Source: Stygibacter sp964604155 (lineage in GTDB: Bacteria > Cloacimonadota > Cloacimonadia > Cloacimonadales > TCS61). Taken from it: a stretch of DNA of 20,481 nt. Positions 8,030 through 15,369 of this stretch are shown here, one piece after another; the stretch's first letter is position 1; every line of letters starts with the position of its first letter. The stretch spans positions 1 to 20,481 of the forward strand of contig CAZRXY010000153.1 of assembly GCA_964604155.1 (NCBI GenBank), given 5' to 3'. Below the pieces are notes generated by a model, which was given only the letters and a program-made list of their open reading frames with translations, did no database searches and had not been told where the DNA came from. The position numbers and the translations under genes are program-made.

Positions 8030-8157
8030 GAATAAATCAGGCATACACCTGGTTTTATAATTTTTTGTATTGTTAAATGCTTCATATTGTGTGAGATAAA
8101 GATTGTTGTTAAAGTCAACCATTGCGAAGGTCTATCGACCTTGGCGATGGTGACGAC
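8030..8157 (-). repeat. Dispersed intergenic repeat, copy III (inverted, right half)
   Basis: The reverse complement aligns with copy I from the palindrome rightward: GCAATGGTTGACTTT, ACAACAAT, TTATCTCAC, AATATGAA, CATTTA, ATTATAAAA and ATGCCTGA are shared in the same order. The two palindromes of copy I are collapsed to one. Beyond it GTCGTCACC is retained, and a weaker match to the left half (GGAAT...ATGAA...TATT) can be followed for about 35 bp. This is the most diverged of the three copies. Confidence 0.7.
8118..8151 (-). repeat. REP-like palindrome, copy 4
   Basis: ACCATTGCGAAGGTC-TAT-CGACCTTGGCGATGGT, followed by GACGAC. Paired differences in the arms, with symmetry largely kept, suggest that structure matters, although one side is degraded. 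Confidence 0.7.
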
Positions 8158-8193
8158 TAATAACTTCATAAGTTCAATATTCCAGACACAAAT

Positions 8194-8237
8194 AAATTTC
8201 GGGGGGGTATGCCAGTGTTCTCGAATAAGGATTGACA
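8194..8237 (+). promoter_or_regulatory. GGGGGTAT motif plus TTGACA upstream of the nucleotidyltransferase
   Basis: AAATTTCGGGGGGGTATGCC (8194-8213), then 21 nt after the GTAT a TTGACA (8232-8237). A TGATAT lies 17 nt further on and could be a -10 box. The ATG at 8307 is 69 nt after the TTGACA. Same layout as at 5041-5081. Confidence 0.4.
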
Positions 8238-8306
8238 GTAATGAGTGGTGTGTGTGATATTGCCGGCATCTGGGAAATAGCGATGAATGATAAAGGAAGA
8301 ATCGGG

Positions 8307-9017
8307 ATGCAGGCATTAATATTAGCGGCAGGTATGGGTAGGCGAATGGGTGCTGTCACTTGCGGGATACCCAAGCCGATGCTGGAAGTGAATGGCCGTT
8401 CTATCATCCATCATCAGATAGCGAGTTGTCTGACCTGTGGTGTGAGCCGGTTTGTGATCGTGACAGGATATGAAGGGGTCAAGTTGCGTGAGCATGTGGA
8501 GCAGATATTAACTAAAGAGCGTTCTGTATTTGTGGAAAATCATGAATATGCCAGCACCAATACCTTGTATTCGCTATATCTGGCGAGGCAATATTTGAAT
8601 ATTGACACCTTATATTTTAATGGTGATGTGATGTTTGAGGGCATATTATTGAACAAATTGATATCTAATCGTGAGAGCTCTATCTTAGTGGAACTCAAAG
8701 AAAAGTGTGATAGTGAGGAAGTGAAAGTGTTACTTGATGCAGCGGGTAATCTTGTATCAATTGGCAAGGATATGCAATCGCAGCAATGTGCGGGTGAATT
8801 TACAGGGATAGCCCTTTTCAGGTCGGGGTTTCTGCCACAATTAAAGCGTGGTTTAGAGGCAGGCATCAGGGCAAAGCAGCAGAATAATTATTTTGAGTAT
8901 GCGATAGACAGATATTGCTGCGATTCAGAGATAAAGGCAGTTTTCACGGAAGGAAACTATTGCATTGAGATAGATTTCCCGAAGGATTTGCAGAAAGCAC
9001 GCCGGTTATTCAGATGA
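8307..9017 (+). CDS. LicC-like nucleotidyltransferase (NTP transferase fold)
   Basis: A 236-residue sugar-phosphate or phosphocholine-type nucleotidyltransferase. It has the nucleotide-binding signature LAAGMGRRM (6-14) with PKP (22-24), metal-binding GD (106-107) after STNTLYSLYLA, and the closing EID (221-223) typical of LicC-like cytidylyltransferases. It would activate a phosphorylated head group or sugar with CTP or another NTP for surface glycan or lipid decoration; the exact substrate cannot be read. The start at 8307 is chosen because AGGAAG lies 7 nt upstream and the protein then begins directly at the first beta-strand. The frame is open further upstream (to a TTG at 8232), but that segment has no family match and lies on the putative -35 box. 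The stop overlaps the next gene's start (ATGA), so the two are translationally coupled. Confidence 0.85.
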   Translation: MQALILAAGMGRRMGAVTCGIPKPMLEVNGRSIIHHQIASCLTCGVSRFVIVTGYEGVKLREHVEQILTKERSVFVENHEYASTNTLYSLYLARQYLNIDTLYFNGDVMFEGILLNKLISNRESSILVELKEKCDSEEVKVLLDAAGNLVSIGKDMQSQQCAGEFTGIALFRSGFLPQLKRGLEAGIRAKQQNNYFEYAIDRYCCDSEIKAVFTEGNYCIEIDFPKDLQKARRLFR

Positions 9018-10672
9018 AAAAGCTATTATTGACTACCCTGAATGCGCGTTATACTCACACCTGTCTGGCATTATACTATTTGCGAGCCTCGCTGGCAGAT
9101 AGCCGGATAGAGATAGGGGTTTGCGAATTTAATATCAATCAGTCTCGCTTGGAGATATTAGAAGGCATACTAGGTGCCGAGGCAGATTATATAGCAATTA
9201 GCGTTTATATCTGGAATGCCCGTGAAATCCGGTCAATTTTGGCAGATATCAAGAAATTATCTCCGGGTGTTGTAATTATTCTGGGAGGACCGGAAGTAAG
9301 CTATCAGGCAGAAAAGTGGTTATTGCAGTTTCCCTGGCTGGATTACGTGGTATTGGGAGCCGGAGAAGGAGTAATAGGCGATATATTGCAGGACAAGGCG
9401 GGTATAAATAAAGGCATAGTGCAGGGCAAAAGCTGGGATATGGACGAATTGCCCTTTCCTTACCGGGAGATGTCCGAGCAGGATAAGCAGACAAAATATT
9501 TTTATTATGAGACCTCGCGGGGCTGTCCCTATAAATGTGCCTACTGCCTGTCTTCACGAGTTCAGGATACCTTACGGTTCAGGTCATTGGACAAAGTATT
9601 CGTTGAATTGGAGTATTTTATAAGAGAGGGGTATAATCAGATAAAGCTGGTGGACAGGACATTTAATGCTTCTTCTGAGAGAGCGAGAAAAATTTGGCAA
9701 AAAATACTGGAATTATATAAAATCTATCCAGCTTCTCCCACGAAATTTCATTTTGAAATCCATCCGGAATTACTGGGTAGCGAAGATTTTGCTTTATTAC
9801 AAGCGGTGCCTGCGGGCAGGTTTCGTTTTGAGATGGGTATACAAAGCTTAAATGAATTGACTTTGAGGATAATAGGGCGGGGGATGAATTGGGAAAAAAT
9901 TAGAGAAAACATCATAAAGATAAGACAACTGGGCAATATCAGGGTGCATCTTGATTTGATAGCGGGATTGCCGGAAGAGGATATAAGATCGCTGGGGCTG
10001 GGTTTTAACGAAGTGATTAAGTTAGGTTGCGGTCAATTGCAGCTTGGTTTTTTGAAGGTATTAGCTGGGACAGAGATGGAGTTTCTGGCGGGGCTTTATG
10101 GCATATTATATCAAACTGAGGCTCCATATGAGGTTTTGCAGACGCGAGTGATGAGCTGGGGGGAATTACGGATAGTGAAAGGGATAGAATCGATGCTGGA
10201 TATCTATATAAATTCGCATAAATATGACAGAACGGTGACAGCTATTATAGAGCATAAGGGGGGAGGAGCCTGGGAATTGCTAAGAGATTTAGCGGAGTAT
10301 TACAGATTTCATAAGATAGAGCAGAAGCTGCGGGACTGGGAGAAGTGTGCTGAGATACTGGCAGATTACTATAAATCTCAGGGCATAATGTCATTAGAGG
10401 AGCTGCTTGATCATCTGCGACTGGATTGGTGCAATCAAGCGCGGAGTCATTATTATCCTGCCTTTTTGCGTTCAGTGGGGCTTGCCAAAGCCAAGGAGAG
10501 AGGATACAGGTTTCTAAAATCTTTACCGGAGGCAAAATTAAGCTCTGGGCAGATGCGTCAGGCAATCTTCTTTCAGTCAGTATCGGGGGTATATGGTCGA
10601 GACATCCTGGTATTTTATGGTAAAGTGGGGGATAAAGAGGTATTACGTCTCAATCAGGAACTGGTGGAATAG
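9014..10672 (+). CDS. B12-binding/radical SAM protein with DUF4080-like C-terminus
   Basis: A 552-residue protein. Residues 1-130 form a Rossmann-like cobalamin-binding domain (ILGGPEVSYQ and a GAGEGV turn), although the classic DxHxxG base-off motif is not evident. The radical SAM domain carries the iron-sulfur motif CPYKCAYC with C171, C175 and C178, followed by LVDRTFN and the EIHPELL and FEMGIQS strands. The C-terminal 150 residues resemble the DUF4080 tail of this family. The reaction is unknown; family members are often annotated as methyltransferases or as related to MiaB-type enzymes. It overlaps the nucleotidyltransferase by 4 nt, suggesting a shared pathway. Its stop lies only 7 nt from that of the convergent gene, and no terminator hairpin separates them. 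Confidence 0.88.
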   Translation: MKKLLLTTLNARYTHTCLALYYLRASLADSRIEIGVCEFNINQSRLEILEGILGAEADYIAISVYIWNAREIRSILADIKKLSPGVVIILGGPEVSYQAEKWLLQFPWLDYVVLGAGEGVIGDILQDKAGINKGIVQGKSWDMDELPFPYREMSEQDKQTKYFYYETSRGCPYKCAYCLSSRVQDTLRFRSLDKVFVELEYFIREGYNQIKLVDRTFNASSERARKIWQKILELYKIYPASPTKFHFEIHPELLGSEDFALLQAVPAGRFRFEMGIQSLNELTLRIIGRGMNWEKIRENIIKIRQLGNIRVHLDLIAGLPEEDIRSLGLGFNEVIKLGCGQLQLGFLKVLAGTEMEFLAGLYGILYQTEAPYEVLQTRVMSWGELRIVKGIESMLDIYINSHKYDRTVTAIIEHKGGGAWELLRDLAEYYRFHKIEQKLRDWEKCAEILADYYKSQGIMSLEELLDHLRLDWCNQARSHYYPAFLRSVGLAKAKERGYRFLKSLPEAKLSSGQMRQAIFFQSVSGVYGRDILVFYGKVGDKEVLRLNQELVE

Positions 10673-10679
10673 TAATATT

Positions 10680-13412
10680 TTAGAATTGGATTCTTTTACC
10701 GGAGCGGTAATGATCGAGCCATTTTTGAAAATCTTCAGCTTCTATCTGTTTGCGGAATTCAGCAATATTTCTGTAAAAATCCTGGTCATCAATTTTATTA
10801 ATTTGATTAATGCGGTAAAACATCAATTTTTCTCCGACCCTGAGAATTGGGCTATAGTATCCTGCCTCATGATTAATCATATCTTCTATGAGAATCCGGC
10901 TTTGTTGAAATCCTGGAATTCTGGAATCAAGTGTGAGGTTTGCAATTCTATGAAGACCCCCCAGAAAATAGAGAAGCGAGTCTGGCTGTGCACCTTTCTG
11001 TAGCTCAGAGATCAGTTTGCTAATATATTCTCTGCCTCGCTCAATTTTCTTATTTGCTTCAAAATTACTAATAATTTTATCGACGGATTGATCAAAGCTC
11101 AATTGTACCGAAGAGACCTTGCGTCTTAGGAATATCACGGCATAGCCGTTATCAGTTTTCACGAGCTGAGTGAGTTTTTCGTTGCGCCAGAGTCGCATTA
11201 AGGCGGGTCTATAGGGTGAGATATCACCTAATCCGGGAAAATTTTCTTCAAAGCTGAGCAGAGGGGTCTCAAAGATATCCTTTTTATCTGCATAGATATA
11301 ACAATCGCTGAAATAGGTAGTGGAATCAAAAACTGCTCTGGCATTGTTATAGGCGAGAGAATCCGCCTTAAAATTTTTAAGTGAACTTTCCAGAATTTCC
11401 CAGATGTCCAGTAATGGATACAATCCCTCGGGATGGTGCTTGATATAATTAATAATTAGAAAGCCCTGAGGAATTGCTATTGGTTTACTGAAGTTTCTTT
11501 CGGGAATATTTTTCAGGAAGGGCAGGATTTCTTTGGGGAATTTATCGAGCTCTATAATGCCGTCCGGCAGGAAATAGCAAGTATCAGCGAAAGCCCATTT
11601 CACCAGGTTATAATCGATGCCATTACGCAGATAATTTGCTGCCAGATTTGCTCTCTCGGAGTCAAGACAGACGAGGAATCTGCATTCGACTGCCTCAGAA
11701 TGGAAATATTTATTCTGATTTTTCCAGTAAAGATCAATAATTTCCAGGCTGTCTATAATAGCGTTATCGGGCTCGAGATTATAAAGCACTCCGGCTAGGG
11801 CTACGCTGTCACTTGTAGTGAAATCGCTTATATGTTCCTGATAATAATTCATAAGCAATTCGTTATCATAGGTGGAAACTATTTCCGTTTTAAAGTAACC
11901 ACTTTCGATAAGATCGTCAAAATCGGGAATATAGCTGGGATAGATGGAGCTTAGCACGAAAAAAGTTTCTATCCCGCCGGCAGAGACCACGCCATAGACG
12001 GTACCTTCCTGCACGGCTTCGGCAATTTTTTGTTCGGTTTCATCACGGAAGGGATATTTATCCAGATAAATAGCTTGTTTTTGCAGAACCAGATTATTAT
12101 CACGGGCTGCCCAATCCAGATATTCTTCATTAAAGAGATATTTTTCCAGATCAGAGATCACGTTTTCTCTATTATTAACCAGTGGCCAGGTTCTGCCGTG
12201 CAGATGTTCCACAAGGTCGATTCTATTTACTATCAAGGCAGGGACTTTGAATTCTTCCAGGTGGTCATAAAAATAGAGTCTGTATTCATCGATATTTTCC
12301 TGAAAATCTGTATCTGAGATGTATGCTTTCCATACCTGTGATTTCACATCAGCCAGTTTGACAGTGGAGGGATCGTATTTATCGATCAGCCAGAAGAGAA
12401 TGATACCTTTTTCCAGTTCCCAGGGTTGGCTGATCTCATTATGTTTCAGGCTGATGGCTGATTTTATCATATCTTTTGGGATGTTGCCGGTGGGCGAGTC
12501 CGGCGAGATAAAGCCGGTAGTAAGCCTGGGATATCCTACCGGAAGGTCTCTGGAGAGTTTATTTCGCACCAGGTCTGCTTCTGCGAGAGCCAGTTTTCTT
12601 TGTTCTTGGATAAAAGCTTTATTACGGGCAGCCTGGTTAAGCAATTGCACTTCCTGCTCTAAAATTTCCTGAGAGATACTATCTTCCGGGGCATAAAGAA
12701 CCAGTCTGTCAAATACGGAGATTTCTTCGTAATTTCCTTCAATATTTTTTTCTGCCTGGCGGCTGAAATCTTCATATTTTATAAAGACAAATCCAAGTTT
12801 ATATTTTTCAGGAGGTTTAAAATATGATTTGTGGTCCTGGAAATATTTACGTGCTCCGCGGGCGGTTAGTTGTGGCGAAATGCTTACATCTTCCAAATCA
12901 AACTGTGCGTAGCTCATATCGATCTTCATATTTTGCTGATAAAATCTTGAAAGCAATTGATTATCGGAGAGTTCCAGTTTCTTATTGATCAAAGCTCTGG
13001 TCTTTTCTATGAGGATATCTTCATGCATAGTTGCCAAAATCTGTCTAATACGGTCACCTTCTTTTAACTGGGCAAATTTAGAGTAATCGAACTCATTATC
13101 GGTAATAAACAGAGGATGGTCAGCGAATTCTTTGATAAAAAGAGCTTCAGTTTCTTCATCACTCACCCTGATATTTTGTTCTCCGGCATATAATAATAAC
13201 AGCTTTTCTTCAATGAGGCTATCCATCGCGATTTGGCGTTTGGTGATATGTGCGAGGCTATCCGGCAGTTCTGCCATTTTTTCGCGAAATTCTTCGCCTT
13301 CTATGCTATAATCCTCTACCCAAGCCAGTGGAACTGCCCAGGTGATTACGGTGCTACAGCAAATTATAGCTGTCAATAACAGTTTCAGCATTATTAATCC
13401 TTTAATTTTCAT
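10680..13412 (-). CDS. Large SurA/PpiD-like periplasmic chaperone or prolyl isomerase
   Basis: A 910-residue exported protein with a hydrophobic leader (MLKLLLTAIICCSTVITWA). The first 150 residues have the SurA_N helical pattern (IAMDSLIEEKLLLLYAGEQNIRVSDEE). After it come parvulin-like modules of variable quality. The best is about 205-370, ending GNIPKDMIKSAISLKHNEISQPWELEKG, close to parvulin consensus. Further degenerate ones lie near 570-700 (LRNGIDYNLVKWAFADTCYF, then SKPIAIPQGFLIINYI) and near 740-800. It is far longer than SurA (about 430) or PpiD (about 620), so several modules were probably duplicated. Likely role: folding of envelope or outer-membrane proteins. Two starts are possible: ATG 13412 with GGAG, and ATG 13391 with AAAGGA, which begins right at the leader. 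It is last in the minus-strand run. Confidence 0.75.
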   Translation of the reverse strand: MKIKGLIMLKLLLTAIICCSTVITWAVPLAWVEDYSIEGEEFREKMAELPDSLAHITKRQIAMDSLIEEKLLLLYAGEQNIRVSDEETEALFIKEFADHPLFITDNEFDYSKFAQLKEGDRIRQILATMHEDILIEKTRALINKKLELSDNQLLSRFYQQNMKIDMSYAQFDLEDVSISPQLTARGARKYFQDHKSYFKPPEKYKLGFVFIKYEDFSRQAEKNIEGNYEEISVFDRLVLYAPEDSISQEILEQEVQLLNQAARNKAFIQEQRKLALAEADLVRNKLSRDLPVGYPRLTTGFISPDSPTGNIPKDMIKSAISLKHNEISQPWELEKGIILFWLIDKYDPSTVKLADVKSQVWKAYISDTDFQENIDEYRLYFYDHLEEFKVPALIVNRIDLVEHLHGRTWPLVNNRENVISDLEKYLFNEEYLDWAARDNNLVLQKQAIYLDKYPFRDETEQKIAEAVQEGTVYGVVSAGGIETFFVLSSIYPSYIPDFDDLIESGYFKTEIVSTYDNELLMNYYQEHISDFTTSDSVALAGVLYNLEPDNAIIDSLEIIDLYWKNQNKYFHSEAVECRFLVCLDSERANLAANYLRNGIDYNLVKWAFADTCYFLPDGIIELDKFPKEILPFLKNIPERNFSKPIAIPQGFLIINYIKHHPEGLYPLLDIWEILESSLKNFKADSLAYNNARAVFDSTTYFSDCYIYADKKDIFETPLLSFEENFPGLGDISPYRPALMRLWRNEKLTQLVKTDNGYAVIFLRRKVSSVQLSFDQSVDKIISNFEANKKIERGREYISKLISELQKGAQPDSLLYFLGGLHRIANLTLDSRIPGFQQSRILIEDMINHEAGYYSPILRVGEKLMFYRINQINKIDDQDFYRNIAEFRKQIEAEDFQKWLDHYRSGKRIQF

Positions 13413-13422
13413 TATTTTATCT

Positions 13423-13451
13423 CCGGCGGGGGGGCTTATCGCCCATGCCGG
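13423..13451 (-). promoter_or_regulatory. Hairpin overlapping the ribosome site of the SurA-like gene
   Basis: On the minus strand CCGGC (13451-13447) pairs with GCCGG (13427-13423), with inner GGGC/GCCC pairing and a run of seven C. The second arm overlaps the first bases of the GGAG ribosome site (13421-13424) for the ATG at 13412. It could limit translation or be a remnant intergenic repeat; the evidence is structural only. Confidence 0.3.
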
Positions 13452-13484
13452 TTTGAGCTATCGTCACTGTTTTATATACGGAAA

Positions 13485-14486
13485 TTATTTCAAGATATTT
13501 CTTGGAGTGCATCTCAGAAAAGGTGTGTCTGCTTGCAGGACTTTTTCTATTTCAGCTAAGATAGCCTTATAATCAGAAGAGTGATTGATAAAATCTCTCA
13601 ATCGGGCGGAGTCTTTATAACCTTTTGTATAGGCAGAAAGATGATTGCGCATTTCCGGAATTGCCTGCTTTTCGCCGCCTTTTGAGATAGCCAGAGCATA
13701 GTGCTCTTTGATAGTAGCTATCACCTCATCAATAGAAGGCTGCCAGATGGTGCCGTTCTGCAAAAATTCTCTGACCTCCCGGAAAATCCAGGGTCTGCCG
13801 ATGCTGCCCCTGCCTATCATTATGCCGTGACAATTAGAGAGCCTTATCATATCGGCAGCATCATGCGGAGATTTAATATCTCCATTTCCAATAACGGGGA
13901 TATTAATTATTTCGCAGACGGCTTTAATGATAGCCCAATCGCTCTCACCTGCAAACATCTGGGATTTGGTGCGGGGATGGATGATAATCATATCTGCGCC
14001 CGAGGCTTCCATTTGAGCGGCAAATAGTGGGGCGTTTATATTTTGGGTATTCCAGCCGGAGCGGATTTTAACCGAGAGCGGAATATTGTGAACAAGGCAG
14101 ACAGATTTGACTTTACGCACAATCTCTTTAGCTTTGGTGATATCAAGCATCAGGGCAGAGCCGGCGCCTCTTTTTACTACCTTTTTCACGGGGCAGCCCA
14201 TATTGATATCAATAAAATCCGGATAAAGTTCTGCAGCTTTTTGGGCGGCATATTGCATAATATCAGGATCAGAGCCAAAAATTTGAATACCGGCAGGTCG
14301 CTGGCTTTGGGAGAATCTGGCATAGCCAATAGTTTGATCATAGGAATAGCGTAATCCATCAGCACTCACCATTTCGCTAACAACAATATCTGCACCCCAT
14401 TTTTTGCAGATATAGCGGAAAGCATTATCTGTAAAACCTGCCAGAGGTGCAAGCCAGAGGAGATTTTTATCCTTCAGGATGTCCAT
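13485..14486 (-). CDS. dusB: tRNA-dihydrouridine synthase (DusB type)
   Basis: A 333-residue FMN enzyme that reduces uridines in the tRNA D-loop to dihydrouridine. Seen: LAPLAGFTDNAFR at the start of the TIM barrel, FIDINMGCPVKKVV with catalytic C98, VKIRSGW, IIHPRTKSQMF, VIGNGDI and GIMIGRGSIGRPW (FMN phosphate site). All are standard for the DusB/NifR3 group and the length is normal. The start at 14486 is chosen because the protein then begins just before the first strand. A longer frame to 14531 adds a hydrophobic 15-residue stretch that is only the methyltransferase C-terminal region read in another frame. The start overlaps the upstream gene's end by 20 nt, consistent with coupling; no clear ribosome site precedes it. 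Confidence 0.92.
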   Translation of the reverse strand: MDILKDKNLLWLAPLAGFTDNAFRYICKKWGADIVVSEMVSADGLRYSYDQTIGYARFSQSQRPAGIQIFGSDPDIMQYAAQKAAELYPDFIDINMGCPVKKVVKRGAGSALMLDITKAKEIVRKVKSVCLVHNIPLSVKIRSGWNTQNINAPLFAAQMEASGADMIIIHPRTKSQMFAGESDWAIIKAVCEIINIPVIGNGDIKSPHDAADMIRLSNCHGIMIGRGSIGRPWIFREVREFLQNGTIWQPSIDEVIATIKEHYALAISKGGEKQAIPEMRNHLSAYTKGYKDSARLRDFINHSSDYKAILAEIEKVLQADTPFLRCTPRNILK

Positions 14487-15321
14487 GTGAGATAAGATAA
14501 AAAATAGTAATACCGGCAGCAACTGCCGCATTGAGCGATTCCACTTTATATGCCATAGGGATTTTTATCCTCAGGTCAGCAGCCTCCATAATTTTTTTAT
14601 TCACGCCATGAGCTTCGGAGCCGATCACCAGAATAGATGGAACCGGAACATCTTTGATATCTCTGATATCCAGAGAATTTTCCAGAGCAGTAACAATGAG
14701 AGTAGATTTCTGTTGGAGCAGCCAATCTACATTTTGTTCGCAGCTTGGGCAGGTGAGGACTGCGCCCATAGAAGCACGCAGGGCTTTGGGATTCAATAGC
14801 TCACAGCAGCCGGGCGAGGTGATAATGCCATTAACTCCCAGGCCGGAGGCGGTGCGGAATATTGTGCCCAGATTGCCGGGTTCGGAGATGTCATCAAGAT
14901 ATAAGAGCAGGTCTGTTTTGGTAATTTTTTTTCTTCGTGCCGGTAACAGCCCTATAACCTGCTGAGGCGTAGTAGTTTGAGAAAGTTTCTCCAGTTGCCA
15001 GCTTTTGCAGAAAGTGATTTTTTCCGGCTGCAAGTATTGATATTGGTTCACGGTTTCCCGGGTGCAAAACAATTCTTTAATGGGATAGCCACTGCGATGT
15101 ATCTGATCGAGAAGTCTTTTTCCTTCCACGAGGGTCATTTCTCTTTCTTCGCGATATTTTTTGAGTTTCAGTTTACTAAGTTCTTTTAGATAGTTATTGG
15201 AGCTGCTGCGTGATTGAGTTTCTGCTGAAGCCTTACTACTATGAGGCTTATGGTCAGGTGCAAGACTGGCGTGTCGGTTAGAATGCGGATTATCTATTTT
15301 CCGGTAAGTTTTTTTATCCAT
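14467..15321 (-). CDS. TrmH/SpoU-family rRNA 2'-O-methyltransferase (RlmB-like)
   Basis: A 284-residue SPOUT methyltransferase, probably acting on 23S rRNA ribose. Motif 1 is DDISEPGNLGTIFRTA with N150; motif 2 is VIGSEAHGV (232-240); motif 3 is IPMAYKVESLNAAVAAGI with S262 and N264. These form the knotted SAM site. Residues about 45-130 match the L30e-like substrate-binding domain (LSKLKLKKYREER, TLVEGKRLLDQ). The first 43 residues are a Ser/His/Lys-rich tail of low complexity. AAGGAG stands 6 nt before the ATG. The exact target nucleotide is not readable from the sequence. Confidence 0.9.
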   Translation of the reverse strand: MDKKTYRKIDNPHSNRHASLAPDHKPHSSKASAETQSRSSSNNYLKELSKLKLKKYREEREMTLVEGKRLLDQIHRSGYPIKELFCTRETVNQYQYLQPEKITFCKSWQLEKLSQTTTPQQVIGLLPARRKKITKTDLLLYLDDISEPGNLGTIFRTASGLGVNGIITSPGCCELLNPKALRASMGAVLTCPSCEQNVDWLLQQKSTLIVTALENSLDIRDIKDVPVPSILVIGSEAHGVNKKIMEAADLRIKIPMAYKVESLNAAVAAGITIFYLISHGHPEG

Positions 15322-15369
15322 GAATTCTCCTTATAGTTAAAAAAAGAGGTTGTACTATTTCGGGATTTT

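Noticed and set aside
8232..8306. N-terminal extension of the nucleotidyltransferase (starts at 8232 or 8283)
   Set aside because: The fold begins at MQALILAAG, AGGAAG is best placed for 8307, and the extension overlaps the putative TTGACA box.
9276..9557. Antisense frames within the radical SAM gene
   Set aside because: Composition and lack of ribosome sites mark them as shadows of the sense gene.
10577..10592. Another GGGGGTAT match
   Set aside because: It lies inside the radical SAM coding sequence (Gly-Val-Tyr-Gly codons) and not upstream of a gene, so it was not counted with the other four.
14487..14531. 15-residue hydrophobic extension of DusB, resembling a signal peptide
   Set aside because: Dus enzymes are cytosolic and the sequence is the methyltransferase gene read in another frame.
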